Positions 25,741-35,844 of a stretch of DNA of 64,000 nucleotides are shown in pieces. The first letter of the stretch is position 1, and each line of letters starts with the position of its first letter. Location: contig JAZQYO010000019.1 in the NCBI GenBank assembly GCA_045633565.1, forward strand, positions 1-64,000, given 5' to 3'. The position numbers and the translations under genes were made by a program. The stretch comes from RGIG7450 sp045633565 (GTDB lineage Bacteria > Bacillota > Clostridia > RUG12999). A model generated the notes under the pieces. That model had not been told where the DNA came from, ran no database searches, and saw nothing but the letters and a program-made list of their open reading frames with translations.

Positions 25741-27031
25741 TAGTATACTCCTTATTAGTAATATTTAAAACAAAAGTTTTGTCATTTTTTGTAAACTTTG
25801 AAATTAAATCGCTTTTTTCATATCCAAAAATATAAATTATTTCTCCGTCAACCGTTAAAAGTGGAATTTCATCCCTTTTATGTGCCGGAACCTTTTTGTC
25901 AGTAAATAAATCACTGAGTTTTTTTGTCATACCGCGCACATGAATTTTATCACCTTGCCTGCGTGACCGGACGGTAATTTCTGCATCTTGGGGAAGAATA
26001 AAATGCAGGTCAGAGATAACCTGGTCACAAGCTGTTAAATGATAATTTTCAAGCTCTGTTTTACTGCCTGGTGAAATATTATAGCAAAACCCTTCAGAGA
26101 ATTTTTTTACCGCAGATAAAACTCCGCAGGATATTTCAACAGTTCCGCCCGGAACATCCGTTTTTTTGCCTGAGACATCTGATTTTATCATTTGGGCAAT
26201 CTTTTTAATATGTTTAAATTCAGGGGATAAACCGGCATTTTTTGAGAGTCCTGCTATTGCTCTGAATAAAAGTGAATCAGGCATTTGTTTCAGTTTTTCT
26301 GTCTTTATAGAAGTCCGGCTGCCAACCAATTCATCAATAATCTTTTGAAAGTATTTTTTATCTGCTGTCATAAGCTCGCTCAGTGAAGCTAAAGAGGGAA
26401 GAATATTTTCGTTATACCGCTTAAGCATGGGTATAAGCTCATGACGGATTTTGTTTCTTGTGTAAACAGTCGAAAGATTACTTGAATCTGTAACATAGGG
26501 TAAACAATGCTTTTTGCAATAATCCTCAATTTCACTGCGTGAACAGCAAAGAACGGGCCTGATAATATTATTTCTTTTTACCGGTATACCGGCAAGCCCT
26601 GCAGTGCCGCATCCTCTTAAAAGATGCATCAGGATTGTTTCGGCATTGTCATCCATGTTATGTGCAGTAGCAATTTTATCAATTTTGTTTTCACTTGCAA
26701 TCCGGTCAAAAAATTTATACCTTTCTTCTCTTCCGGCAGTTTCTTCAGAAACACCGGTCTCTTTTGATATTGTGGCAATATCTGCCCGAAAAATATAAAA
26801 AGGGATGCCCAAAGTTTTGCAAAATTCACGTGCAACTCTTTCGTCGTTATCTGATTCATTGCCACGAAGCATGTGATTTAGATGTGCGGCAGAAACATTA
26901 TAAGACATACTTTTTAAAATGTGCAGCAGACACATGGAGTCAGCACCGCCAGAAAAGGCAACAAGAACAGATTCGCCGTCTTTAATCAATGAGTTTGCAG
27001 ATATAAACTTTTTAACTTTTTCAGCAAGCAT
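25733..27031 (-). CDS. tilS: tRNA(Ile)-lysidine synthetase
   Basis: Modifies C34 of tRNA-Ile(CAU) to lysidine so that it reads AUA. The 432-aa protein has the PP-loop VAFSGGADSMCLLHIL near residue 25, the HNMDDNAET segment, and a C-terminal TilS domain (RSRRQGDKIHVRGMTKKLSD). Only 5 bases separate its start from the dnaB stop. Confidence 0.95.
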   Translation of the reverse strand: MLAEKVKKFISANSLIKDGESVLVAFSGGADSMCLLHILKSMSYNVSAAHLNHMLRGNESDNDERVAREFCKTLGIPFYIFRADIATISKETGVSEETAGREERYKFFDRIASENKIDKIATAHNMDDNAETILMHLLRGCGTAGLAGIPVKRNNIIRPVLCCSRSEIEDYCKKHCLPYVTDSSNLSTVYTRNKIRHELIPMLKRYNENILPSLASLSELMTADKKYFQKIIDELVGSRTSIKTEKLKQMPDSLLFRAIAGLSKNAGLSPEFKHIKKIAQMIKSDVSGKKTDVPGGTVEISCGVLSAVKKFSEGFCYNISPGSKTELENYHLTACDQVISDLHFILPQDAEITVRSRRQGDKIHVRGMTKKLSDLFTDKKVPAHKRDEIPLLTVDGEIIYIFGYEKSDLISKFTKNDKTFVLNITNKEYTNE

Positions 27032-27036
27032 AATAT

Positions 27037-28392
27037 TTAACCTTCAAATTTTCTGTTAATAGATACAAATCTTGTAATTTCAGGATTCCAGAGCAGGTCA
27101 ATACTGCAGCATGCACCGTTTCTGTGTTTTGCAATGGTGCATTTTACAATTCTGTTATTATTTTCCTGCTCATCAGATTCATTCTGACTATTTTCCTGCT
27201 GTTTGTCTGCATGAAGGAACATTACAATGTCAGCGTCCTGCTCAATAGCACCCGATTCACGCAGGTCGCTGAGCTGAGGTCTTTTATCGTTACGTTTTTC
27301 CGTTTCACGGGAAAGCTGTGAAAGAGCAATAACAGGTACGTTAAGCTCTTTGGATAAAATCTTAAGGTCACGGGAAATTTCAGAAATTTCCTGTTGACGG
27401 CTTTCGGTCCGTTTACTTCCTTTCATAAGCTGCAGATAGTCGACAATAATGAGTCCCAGACCGTGTTCAAGCTGAATTTTTTGAGCTTTGGCACGTATAT
27501 CTGTGATAGTAATACTTGAAGTGTCATCAATATACAAAGGTGCCTTAGAGAGGCGACCTACCGCATTTGCAAGAACAGGCCAGTCCTTTTCACTAAGATT
27601 GCCGGTGCGGAGTTTATCTCCGGGAACAAGTGATTCTGACCATAAAATTCTTGTGCCAAGCTGTTCTTTGGACATTTCTAGGTTGAAAACTGCTGTAGGA
27701 ATGTTTGCGTGCATTGCCGCATGTTGTGCAATATTCATCGCAAAACTTGTTTTACCTACACCGGGACGGGCAGCAATGATTATAAGCTCAGCAGGATGGA
27801 AACCATTTGTAACGGAATCAAGGTCGCTAAAACCAGAAGGGACACCGCTAACTTTTCCACGATTAAGAGCATTCTGCTCGATAATATCAAAAGTGCTTAT
27901 AAGTACATCTTTTATGTGATGGATTCCGGACATATTACGGTTCTGAACTACATCATAAATACATTTTTCGGCAGTTCCCATAATAACACTTATATCATCA
28001 TCGCCATCATAGCTGAGGTCTGCGATGGTGTTTGCAGCAGAAATAAGCTTTCGAAGTGATGACTTATCAGCAACGATCTTTATGTACGCCTTTAAATTCT
28101 GTGTTGTGGGCGTAACAATAGCAAGGCGGGCGAGATAATCATAGCCGCCAATAGCATCAAGATTTTTACCAAGCTCTTTTGTAAGAGTTATACTGTCAAC
28201 TGCTTCACCACGATTCCATAAATCAAGCATTGCAGCATAAACAAGCTTGTTCTGAGGAATATAAAAATCGTCCGGTGATAGATTTTCTGCAATTGTAATG
28301 ATACTTTGCGGGTCAACAAATACACAGCCGAGAACAGATTGTTCGGCTTCGTTGTTATATGGCAAAGTTCTGATGTTGAAGTTGTCTTCCAC
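27037..28392 (-). CDS. dnaB: Replicative DNA helicase
   Basis: Hexameric fork helicase. The N-terminal domain (NNEAEQSVLGCVF onward) is followed by a RecA-like core with Walker A ARPGVGKTSFAMNIAQ and Walker B LIIVDYLQLM. The frame opens at a GTG (28401) that lies inside the GGAGGTG ribosome binding site; the second GTG at 28392 is at the right distance and is preferred, giving 451 aa. Helicase loader candidates are at 37274-39168. Confidence 0.96.
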   Translation of the reverse strand: MEDNFNIRTLPYNNEAEQSVLGCVFVDPQSIITIAENLSPDDFYIPQNKLVYAAMLDLWNRGEAVDSITLTKELGKNLDAIGGYDYLARLAIVTPTTQNLKAYIKIVADKSSLRKLISAANTIADLSYDGDDDISVIMGTAEKCIYDVVQNRNMSGIHHIKDVLISTFDIIEQNALNRGKVSGVPSGFSDLDSVTNGFHPAELIIIAARPGVGKTSFAMNIAQHAAMHANIPTAVFNLEMSKEQLGTRILWSESLVPGDKLRTGNLSEKDWPVLANAVGRLSKAPLYIDDTSSITITDIRAKAQKIQLEHGLGLIIVDYLQLMKGSKRTESRQQEISEISRDLKILSKELNVPVIALSQLSRETEKRNDKRPQLSDLRESGAIEQDADIVMFLHADKQQENSQNESDEQENNNRIVKCTIAKHRNGACCSIDLLWNPEITRFVSINRKFEG

Positions 28393-28424
28393 GGTTTTCA
28401 CCTCCGGGAATTAATATTTGTTTT

Positions 28425-28871
28425 TTATTGAGCTGAAACAGATACTTTAAGCTCTGCAGTAACTTTCGGATGAAGTTTAACAGGGAGAGTAAATTCTCCT
28501 GTGGTCTTAATTGGGTCTGAAAGAACAATTTTCTTTTTGTCCACCACAATGTGATGTTCCATTTTAAGCTTTTCGGCAATTTCTGCGGTTGTAACCGCAC
28601 CAAAAAGTTTGCCGTTTTCTCCGGCTTTTGCAGAAACTTTGACTGTAACTGCAGATATTTTTTCTTTAAGAGCATTTGCCTCGTCAAGCTCTTTTTGTTC
28701 ACGGTATGCTTTAGAGTCCTGCTGACCTTTAAGTTCGTTCATAGCAGCTTTTGTAGGTTCAACAGCAAGTCCTCTGGGAAGAAGAAAATTGCGGGCATAG
28801 CCGTCACTTGCGTTTATTATATCACCTTTTTTACCCTGACCTTTAACGTCTTTTAAAAGAATAACTTTCAT
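28425..28871 (-). CDS. rplI: 50S ribosomal protein L9
   Basis: A 148-aa L9. The N-terminal MKVILLKDVKGQGKKGDI and NFLLPRGLA motifs bind 23S rRNA; a long central helix and a C-terminal domain follow. It lies between gdpP and dnaB as in Bacillus. Confidence 0.97.
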   Translation of the reverse strand: MKVILLKDVKGQGKKGDIINASDGYARNFLLPRGLAVEPTKAAMNELKGQQDSKAYREQKELDEANALKEKISAVTVKVSAKAGENGKLFGAVTTAEIAEKLKMEHHIVVDKKKIVLSDPIKTTGEFTLPVKLHPKVTAELKVSVSAQ

Positions 28872-28874
28872 AAT

Positions 28875-30863
28875 TTACTCCTTTCGTGTATCCTCGATAT
28901 ATTTGTCAATGGCGTCCTTAAGCTGAGCTACCGCCTCGGTCATTGAGCAGGAAAGCTGAGCTCCTGCAATTACACCGTGTCCACCACCGCCAAGTTTTTC
29001 CAAAATAACCTGAACATTGACACTGCCTATAGATCTGCCGCTTATATATACTGTTTTATTTGCCGAGCAAAGAACAAATGAAGCTGTAATACCCTCAAGC
29101 TCAAGCATTTCATCTGCAGCAGCCGCTGATATAGCCTGAATATCTTCGTGCCTTGAATCGGTAGTTGCAATAGCAATCTGATTTTTATATACTTTTCCGG
29201 CACGAACAATGTCGGTACGCAGTTTATATACATCTTTACCACTTTGGAAAAGAAGCTTAACATTTGAAGAGTTAACACCTTTCCGGCGCAGGAATGCAGC
29301 AGCTTCAAAAGTACGGATTCCTGATTTAAAAGTAAAACTTTTTGTATCAAGCTCAATACCAGAGTAAAGTGCTTCGGCTATAAATGGTGTTATGGTTGAA
29401 CCGTCGTTAATATATTGAAGAAGCTCAGTAACCATTTCGCATGTTGATGATGCGGATGGCTCGTGGTAGGTGAGGGATGCATCTTCAATAAAATCAGAGC
29501 TCTTTCTGTGATGGTCGATTACAACAATGCTGTCTGCCTTTTCAACAAGCTCGGGAAGCTCTGTGAGAGAAGCTCGGAAAACATCGACAACAATCAAAAG
29601 TGTTCCGGCAGTTGCAAGTTCAAGTGCGTCTTCTTTTGAAATAAAAGAATGAATAATACTTGATGCTTTGCAGCGATCAAATAGTTTTTTTGTATTGAAA
29701 ACCATGGTTTCGGCAAGGATATATGCCGGTTTGCCCATTCCTGCAGCAGCGGAGTGCATTGCAAGCGCAGCGCCGAAAGAGTCAAGGTCAGCATTTTTAT
29801 GACCCATAATAATTACTTTTTCAGCCTGTGCAATAAGGTGGCTGAGTGCGCCTGCCATAACCCTTGTTTTAACACGAGTGTATTTTTCGACATCTTTACT
29901 GTTTCCACCAAAATAGCTGAACTTGGAGGAATCCTTTACAACAACCTGGTCGCCACCTCTGCCCAAAGCCATATCAATTGCTTTTCGTGAAAAAGCTTCA
30001 TTTTCGGCAAAGGTTTTACCTTCGACACCTATACCAATACTAACAGTAGGTGAAATCTGGTTACCACGATTTAATGATTTTATACTTTCAAGAACAGAAA
30101 ATTTGTTTGCACTGAACTTTTCGAGATTTTCATTGTCAAACAAAATAAAGTACTTGTCACGTTCAAGGCGTTTAATAACACCATTTGCTGTGCGTGCCCA
30201 TTCTGAAATAATGTGTTCAATATCCCCGGCAAGAACTGTTTTCATGTTGTCGGGTGTGTTTTTCATTACATCATCATAGTTATCGACAATTACACTTGAT
30301 ATTACAGGTCTTGAATTGTTATAAGCTGTTTTGAGCTGTACGTGAGAAGTTACATCAAGCCAGTAAAGAATTGAGGATACTTCACCAGAGTCTGATGAAA
30401 GTGAATTTACAAGCACACGGTAATTTTTTTCACCGACGGTAATCATAATTCCTGAAGATGATTCCATGAGCTTTGAAATGTCTGTCTGGTCACCAACTAT
30501 GCTTTTTATGTTGGTATCAAATGCATCGCCAATACCAAAAAGAGTTGCAAACTTGTCATTATACCAGACAATATTGCCGTCTGAGCGTATAAGCGAAAGG
30601 GGAAGTGGGAAGTGAAGCAGAGAATCCTTGCTTGTTGAATCGGTATGAAATGAAAGCATACGGATATACTCCAGGATATCCTTTTCCCGTTTTGATTCGA
30701 ATATAAAGCTAAAAACAGTCATAACTATCCATACGCCGAATCCTATTGCCGAAACAATCAGATAATTACTGATTATAAGCGGTAAAAGGGCGAGCAGGAA
30801 CAGTACGCCCAAAAAAAGTGCTGTATTAGATGCAAACATCTTTGAAAAAGTTTTATTATTCAT
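28875..30863 (-). CDS. gdpP: Cyclic-di-AMP phosphodiesterase GdpP (DHH family)
   Basis: Hydrolyses c-di-AMP to control turgor and cell-wall stress. The 662-aa protein has two N-terminal transmembrane helices (about 14-52), a PAS-like domain, a degenerate GGDEF domain lacking the GGDEF string (IGIGVEGKTFAENEAF region), then the DHH domain (GHKNADLDSFGAA, VVIDHHRKS) and DHHA1 (GGGHGVIAGAQLS). This is the complete GdpP/YybT layout. A promoter lies upstream at 30915-30944, and yybS is the gene before it, as in Bacillus. Confidence 0.95.
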   Translation of the reverse strand: MNNKTFSKMFASNTALFLGVLFLLALLPLIISNYLIVSAIGFGVWIVMTVFSFIFESKREKDILEYIRMLSFHTDSTSKDSLLHFPLPLSLIRSDGNIVWYNDKFATLFGIGDAFDTNIKSIVGDQTDISKLMESSSGIMITVGEKNYRVLVNSLSSDSGEVSSILYWLDVTSHVQLKTAYNNSRPVISSVIVDNYDDVMKNTPDNMKTVLAGDIEHIISEWARTANGVIKRLERDKYFILFDNENLEKFSANKFSVLESIKSLNRGNQISPTVSIGIGVEGKTFAENEAFSRKAIDMALGRGGDQVVVKDSSKFSYFGGNSKDVEKYTRVKTRVMAGALSHLIAQAEKVIIMGHKNADLDSFGAALAMHSAAAGMGKPAYILAETMVFNTKKLFDRCKASSIIHSFISKEDALELATAGTLLIVVDVFRASLTELPELVEKADSIVVIDHHRKSSDFIEDASLTYHEPSASSTCEMVTELLQYINDGSTITPFIAEALYSGIELDTKSFTFKSGIRTFEAAAFLRRKGVNSSNVKLLFQSGKDVYKLRTDIVRAGKVYKNQIAIATTDSRHEDIQAISAAAADEMLELEGITASFVLCSANKTVYISGRSIGSVNVQVILEKLGGGGHGVIAGAQLSCSMTEAVAQLKDAIDKYIEDTRKE

Positions 30864-30914
30864 AATTAAACCACTCCGTTTTCAAAGCAAATATTTACTT
30901 CTTTGTAAAATAAT

Positions 30915-30944
30915 ATTATACTACAATATAATATGTCCAGTCAA
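30915..30944 (-). promoter_or_regulatory. Sigma-A-type promoter before gdpP
   Basis: On the minus strand, TTGACT (30944-30939) is followed after 18 bases by TATAAT (30920-30915), about 50 bases before the gdpP start. Confidence 0.75.
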
Positions 30945-30947
30945 GTA

Positions 30948-31913
30948 TTATTTTCCTTTAATAAGCTGTATTTTAGCCCTGTAATTAAACAAGGAATCTG
31001 CAAGCCCGATAAACATTGCGATAAGCACAGGATTAATGAAATATAAAAATAACGAAAGAAACGTCATAATGATTGTAATCGCTAATGAAATCAGAACCCT
31101 TGCAAAAATGTTTTTAATGCGTCTTTTTAAGAGAAAATCCAGAAAAGAGTATCCGCATAGTGTAAGATAAACAGTTAAAATCATAAATATATTTGCCGAA
31201 AGTCCGGAAGCAAAGGGGTTTTCAATAAATTGTCCAAAGTAAGAAATAATTACAATCAGTATAAAAAATGCCGGTGAACGTATTTCGGAAAATGGTGGTA
31301 TTTCAGAAAAATCAGAATGATTTTTTGCAAAAAGGTTTGCGAATTTTATTGAAAAATATGAAATCAGAAAAATGAATGACAGAATAATTGCCGGCGCAAT
31401 CACCTTCAGGTTTTCAAAATATGCATTATAAAACTGTTTCATTTCTTCTGCGGCAACAACAGATTCCGTTGGAAGAGATATTAAAACCGAGTCAAGCGTA
31501 TCAATCATCAATGATTTCGTGGTGTTGATAATGTCAGCAACAAAGTTTCCGCCATAAATTAAATATATAACTGCAATCAGCGCAAATAATCCTGATGTAC
31601 CGGCAAGAAGTGATGCTTTCACCGTCAGTTTCTTTTTAAGCGTAATTAAAATTCCAACAACCGGAATAAACGCCAAAACAGGAAAGACAATCGCAGAAAT
31701 TAAGCCTGTTGTACTGAAAGACAGAAAATAAATAGCAAGTCCGGCGAATGCTGCTGAAAAAGCAGCAAAAATGAGATTCCATTTAACCGACATGGCAAGC
31801 ATAAGTGCGGTTGACATAATTAAAACAAACGGCATCAATATGCCTGAAAAGGGCACAACAGCAGTTAGTATAACTGAAATTACAAAATATAAAATAAGTT
31901 TTAAAGTTTTCAT
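30948..31913 (-). CDS. YybS family (DUF2232) polytopic membrane protein
   Basis: A 321-aa protein with about eight hydrophobic segments along its whole length and few charged residues. It resembles the DUF2232/YybS family in size and topology, and it sits directly before gdpP-rplI-dnaB, as yybS does in Bacillus. Its function is unknown; some relatives look like membrane components of vitamin transporters. The identification leans partly on synteny. Confidence 0.75.
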   Translation of the reverse strand: MKTLKLILYFVISVILTAVVPFSGILMPFVLIMSTALMLAMSVKWNLIFAAFSAAFAGLAIYFLSFSTTGLISAIVFPVLAFIPVVGILITLKKKLTVKASLLAGTSGLFALIAVIYLIYGGNFVADIINTTKSLMIDTLDSVLISLPTESVVAAEEMKQFYNAYFENLKVIAPAIILSFIFLISYFSIKFANLFAKNHSDFSEIPPFSEIRSPAFFILIVIISYFGQFIENPFASGLSANIFMILTVYLTLCGYSFLDFLLKRRIKNIFARVLISLAITIIMTFLSLFLYFINPVLIAMFIGLADSLFNYRAKIQLIKGK

Positions 31914-31914
31914 T

Positions 31915-34272
31915 TTAAATAACCTCTACGGCAGTTGAAATTATATTTTTTCTGCCAAACTGTTCAAAATCTACTGTGAGAATGGTCATCTTTGAAGAAG
32001 CATCTACAGATGCGATTGTTCCTTTACCAAACTTTTTGTGCATTACCATGCAGCCGGCGGTGTATGATTTAGTATCGGCAAAGCTGTTTTCGGTAAATGC
32101 GGGCGGAGTGAATTTCTTAATTTGTCTGGGTTTTTCGGAAACTTTATCATCGGTGAAAACAGCTTCGTGCATGGCGAAAAATCCTTTTTCAAACTCAATA
32201 AGTTCATAGGGAAGCTCAGATATAAAACGTGACCGATCATTTTGCATAATTCTGCCAAAGGATAATCTGCGCCTTGCGTGAGAGAGAAAAAGCCTTTTTT
32301 TTGCACGTGTAACCGCAACATAACAAAGCCTGCGTTCTTCCTCAAGTTTTGTTATATCAACCGAAAATGGGTCTGTTTTAGGAAACAGACCTTCCTCCAG
32401 ACCAACAATAAACACATACGGATATTCAAGACCTTTTGCAGCATGAACAGTCATGAGTGTAATCTGGTCGCTGCTTTCGTCTGATACGTCTGTATCGGTA
32501 ATTAAAGAAGTGTATTCAAGAAAATCCGCAGGACTAACAATGTTTTCATTTTCCTGAAGCTCAACAGCCATTGAAACAAGCTCCTCAATATTGTCAGTTC
32601 TGGTTTTAGCGTCAACTTCGCCTTCTTTTTCATACTCTTCAAGAAGTTTTGTTCGCTCTATAAGTTCTTTTAATGTTTCAGCGGTAGAGTGGCTTTCAGA
32701 ATAAGCGGTTAAATCAAAAATCAGAGCATAAAACTCAGATAGTTTTGCTTTAGATTTGGAAAGCTCAGAATAATCCGGATTTGAGATAATCTCAAGCATA
32801 CTTTTCTCATGAGTTGCCGAAAGCTGCTCAATCTTAGCTACTGTGGTCTGACCGATACTACGTTTAGGAAAGTTTATAATGCGTTTTAAACTGACGTTAT
32901 CAAGTGGATTTACAATCAGTTTAAGATAGGCAAGTATATCTTTAATTTCCTTGCGTTCATAGAACCTGAGACCGCCGATGATTTTATATGGCAAAGCGCT
33001 TCTTACAAGAGCATCTTCAATAATTCGGGATTGTGAATGAGTGCGGTAAAGCACAGCAAAATCTCTGTAGCTTGCACCATCATTTTCAATAAGTCTGCAA
33101 ATGGAAGAAATCAAGCGGTCAGCTTCATCACGGTCATCGGTTGCCTGATAGCAATGGATTTTTTCGCCGTCACCGCTGCTTGTCCATAAGGTTTTACCTT
33201 TGCGGTTTTTATTGTTTGCAATAATACTGTTTGCAGCATCAAGAATATTTTTTGTTGACCTGTAGTTTTCCTCAAGTCTTATGACAGTACAATCAGGGAA
33301 GGTATTTTCGAAATCAATAATATTGCGTATGTCCGCACCTCTCCAACCGTAAATTGACTGATCATCGTCGCCGACAACACATAAATTTTTATGTTTTGAG
33401 CAAAGCAGGGAAATAAGCTCATACTGTGCTCTGTTGGTATCCTGATATTCATCAACAAGGACGTGATGGAATTTATTTGCATAATATTCTCGGATATCAT
33501 CAAACTTTTTGAAAAGTTTAATCGTCAGGTTAATTATATCGTCAAAATCAACAGCGTTATTTTCCTCAAGATACCTCTGATAAATCTTATATACTTTTGC
33601 AATGTCCGCTTCTTTGGCTGATGATGCGTTATCTTCAAATTCATCAGGCTCTGTCAGGTTATCCTTTGCTCTGCCGATGAACCCGAGAATGTCTTTGGGT
33701 GGCAGAACCTTTTCAGAAAAACCAAGACGGTCAAGACACATTTTGATAAGCGTTATCTGGTCTGCCGTGTCGTATATAACAAAATTACTGGTGTATTTAC
33801 CAAGCTTTTCAATATTACGACACAAAATTTTCATACAAATGGAATGAAAAGTACCAATCCACATATCGTAAACGCTGTCACCAATAATGGCAGCTACACG
33901 TTCTTTCATTTCATTTGCTGCTTTGTTTGTAAAAGTAAATGCAAGAATGTTGTAGGGGGCAACAGGATTTTCGGCAATTGTTTCTGCGATATATTCATCT
34001 GCAGAAAATCCGCCGTCGGCAAAGCTTTTCATGTAGTTTATAAAATTCTCGTCGACAAAGGGAGGTATAGCTATACTTTTCTCGTATGCACTGCCGTACT
34101 TTAAAAGATATGCAATTCTGCTTATAACTGTTGTGGTTTTACCACTGCCGGCACCTGCGAGAATTAGAAGCGCTCCTCTTGATGTAAGAGCTGCTTTAAG
34201 TTGAGCAGAATTTAAATGTTTAAATTCGTTTTTTATAAGTTGTTGTTTGAGATTATTATATTCTTGTAACAT
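31915..34272 (-). CDS. pcrA: UvrD/PcrA-type DNA helicase
   Basis: A superfamily 1A 3'-5' helicase for repair and replication restart. The 785-aa protein has Walker A LAGAGSGKTTTVISRI, motif II VDEYQDTNRAQYELI, motif III DDDQSIYGWRGAD, LEENYRSTKNIL and TVHAAKGLEYPYVFIVGLEEG. A C-terminal Tudor-like segment (VMHKKFGKGTIASVD) is typical of PcrA and contacts RNA polymerase. It ends 1 base before the yybS start. Confidence 0.95.
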   Translation of the reverse strand: MLQEYNNLKQQLIKNEFKHLNSAQLKAALTSRGALLILAGAGSGKTTTVISRIAYLLKYGSAYEKSIAIPPFVDENFINYMKSFADGGFSADEYIAETIAENPVAPYNILAFTFTNKAANEMKERVAAIIGDSVYDMWIGTFHSICMKILCRNIEKLGKYTSNFVIYDTADQITLIKMCLDRLGFSEKVLPPKDILGFIGRAKDNLTEPDEFEDNASSAKEADIAKVYKIYQRYLEENNAVDFDDIINLTIKLFKKFDDIREYYANKFHHVLVDEYQDTNRAQYELISLLCSKHKNLCVVGDDDQSIYGWRGADIRNIIDFENTFPDCTVIRLEENYRSTKNILDAANSIIANNKNRKGKTLWTSSGDGEKIHCYQATDDRDEADRLISSICRLIENDGASYRDFAVLYRTHSQSRIIEDALVRSALPYKIIGGLRFYERKEIKDILAYLKLIVNPLDNVSLKRIINFPKRSIGQTTVAKIEQLSATHEKSMLEIISNPDYSELSKSKAKLSEFYALIFDLTAYSESHSTAETLKELIERTKLLEEYEKEGEVDAKTRTDNIEELVSMAVELQENENIVSPADFLEYTSLITDTDVSDESSDQITLMTVHAAKGLEYPYVFIVGLEEGLFPKTDPFSVDITKLEEERRLCYVAVTRAKKRLFLSHARRRLSFGRIMQNDRSRFISELPYELIEFEKGFFAMHEAVFTDDKVSEKPRQIKKFTPPAFTENSFADTKSYTAGCMVMHKKFGKGTIASVDASSKMTILTVDFEQFGRKNIISTAVEVI

Positions 34273-34287
34273 TATTTTCTCCGAAAA

Positions 34288-35832
34288 TTATTTAACCGTC
34301 CAGGTTGTCAAAGATGAAAATTCATCTGATAGTCCACCGGGTGAGGGATTCTCAAAAACCGATGTATTATAGACGATTTTGGCGGTCTGGAACCATAAGG
34401 GAATATGGGGCATATCGTTATAAAATAATTCCTGCAGCTTTTTGAGCAGTTCAACCTTTTGCGATTTATCTGTACATACGGAAATTTTCTCCAAAAGTGC
34501 ATCTGCATTTTCCGAGCAGTAGCCACCAAAGTTGGCCGACCCGTCTGTTTTCATGAGAAATGAATAATCGTTGTTTAACGAAATAACAGTTTCACAAAGT
34601 GCAAGGTCAAAATCTCCTGAAGCAAGCAGGTCTAAATATGTGTTATAATCCGGCTTTGAAATTGTTGTGTTTATGCCGTAACTACCAAGAAGATTAGCGA
34701 TGTATTCTGCTGCAATCACCTTTGAAGCATTATCTCCGCTGCATAAAATGTTAAATGAAAGGCGTCTTTTTCCACTGTCTGTTTGTTTTGCAAGAATACC
34801 GCTTTCATCAGGGAAATAACCGATTTTTTCAAAAGCTTCTTTTATATCACCGTAGGTGGAAGTATTTTCACAAGCAAAATATGCACCGGGATTAACAAAA
34901 CTGTCTGCTTTAATTGCAAACCCGGGCAGTAAATCCGTTATGACATTATCCTGTGATGTTATTACGGAAATGAGTCGCCTTACCGCAGGATCGGAAAGGC
35001 TTTTATTACCGTGATTTACAGCAAGAAAAGAATATCTGTTTGTATTTGACGGAATATAATCTTTATGACCTTCAATGGAATATGATGAAGCGTCATCGGC
35101 ATAAAGCTTTAAAAGATTAATTTTCCCAAGTTTATAGCTTGTATAAGCGGAATTTGTGTCAGGCAGGAGGTTTATTTTTATTTTATCTGCATACCCTTTG
35201 CCTTTAGGTGATTTTGCTACAAGGAGAAAGGAAGAATAATCCTTATACTCGGTCAGGATATAATCACCTGTTCCTGTGGTTATAACACCTGACTCCAAAG
35301 CTCCGTTTTTAACAATTGGGAAGTTTAAAAGACAGGGAAATCCCGAATCTGAATTTTCAAGCACAAAAGTGTAACCGGATGAACCGTTTGGAGAATATCC
35401 GACAACGTTTCGCAGGTTATCGTAATAAGGGGAAGCTTCTTCATATTCCATTATTTTTCTGACGGTATACTCCACGTCAGCGGAAGTAAAAGACGAGCCG
35501 TCATCCCAGGTTACGTTATTTCTTAAAGATATATCATAAGTTGTGCAGTCAACCGATGAAGAAATATCCTGAGCAAGACAGTATGAATAGTCAAAATTCT
35601 GTCCAACGGTTACAAGAGGTCGAAATACCATAGAAAGTATAAGCCGCCCTGACTCGGAAGAAGTCAAAAGCGGATTTAGGTCATTTCCTCTTATGGCATA
35701 TAAGTTAATTGTTTTATCGTTTAATTCAACCGCGGGCACGTTGTTGGCAGCAGAATCCGTTTCAGACGGAGTGTTTGTATTTGTGCAACCGCAAAGCATC
35801 AGGACAAGTAAAATCAAAAGGATTTTTTTCAA
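34288..35832 (-). CDS. Solute-binding lipoprotein of an oligopeptide-type ABC transporter (SBP_bac_5)
   Basis: A 514-aa exported protein. The signal sequence ends in the lipobox LMLCGC, so Cys is lipidated and the protein is anchored outside the membrane. The rest matches the OppA/DppA fold (KTADVEY-like FTSADVEYTVRKIM; C-terminal PHIPLWFQTAKIVY). No permease or ATPase gene is adjacent, which is unusual. The frame opens at GTG 35841, but AGGA is too close to that codon; TTG at 35832 fits better. It may use a distant transporter or act as a sensor. Confidence 0.85.
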   Translation of the reverse strand: MKKILLILLVLMLCGCTNTNTPSETDSAANNVPAVELNDKTINLYAIRGNDLNPLLTSSESGRLILSMVFRPLVTVGQNFDYSYCLAQDISSSVDCTTYDISLRNNVTWDDGSSFTSADVEYTVRKIMEYEEASPYYDNLRNVVGYSPNGSSGYTFVLENSDSGFPCLLNFPIVKNGALESGVITTGTGDYILTEYKDYSSFLLVAKSPKGKGYADKIKINLLPDTNSAYTSYKLGKINLLKLYADDASSYSIEGHKDYIPSNTNRYSFLAVNHGNKSLSDPAVRRLISVITSQDNVITDLLPGFAIKADSFVNPGAYFACENTSTYGDIKEAFEKIGYFPDESGILAKQTDSGKRRLSFNILCSGDNASKVIAAEYIANLLGSYGINTTISKPDYNTYLDLLASGDFDLALCETVISLNNDYSFLMKTDGSANFGGYCSENADALLEKISVCTDKSQKVELLKKLQELFYNDMPHIPLWFQTAKIVYNTSVFENPSPGGLSDEFSSLTTWTVK

Positions 35833-35844
35833 TATTTTCACATC

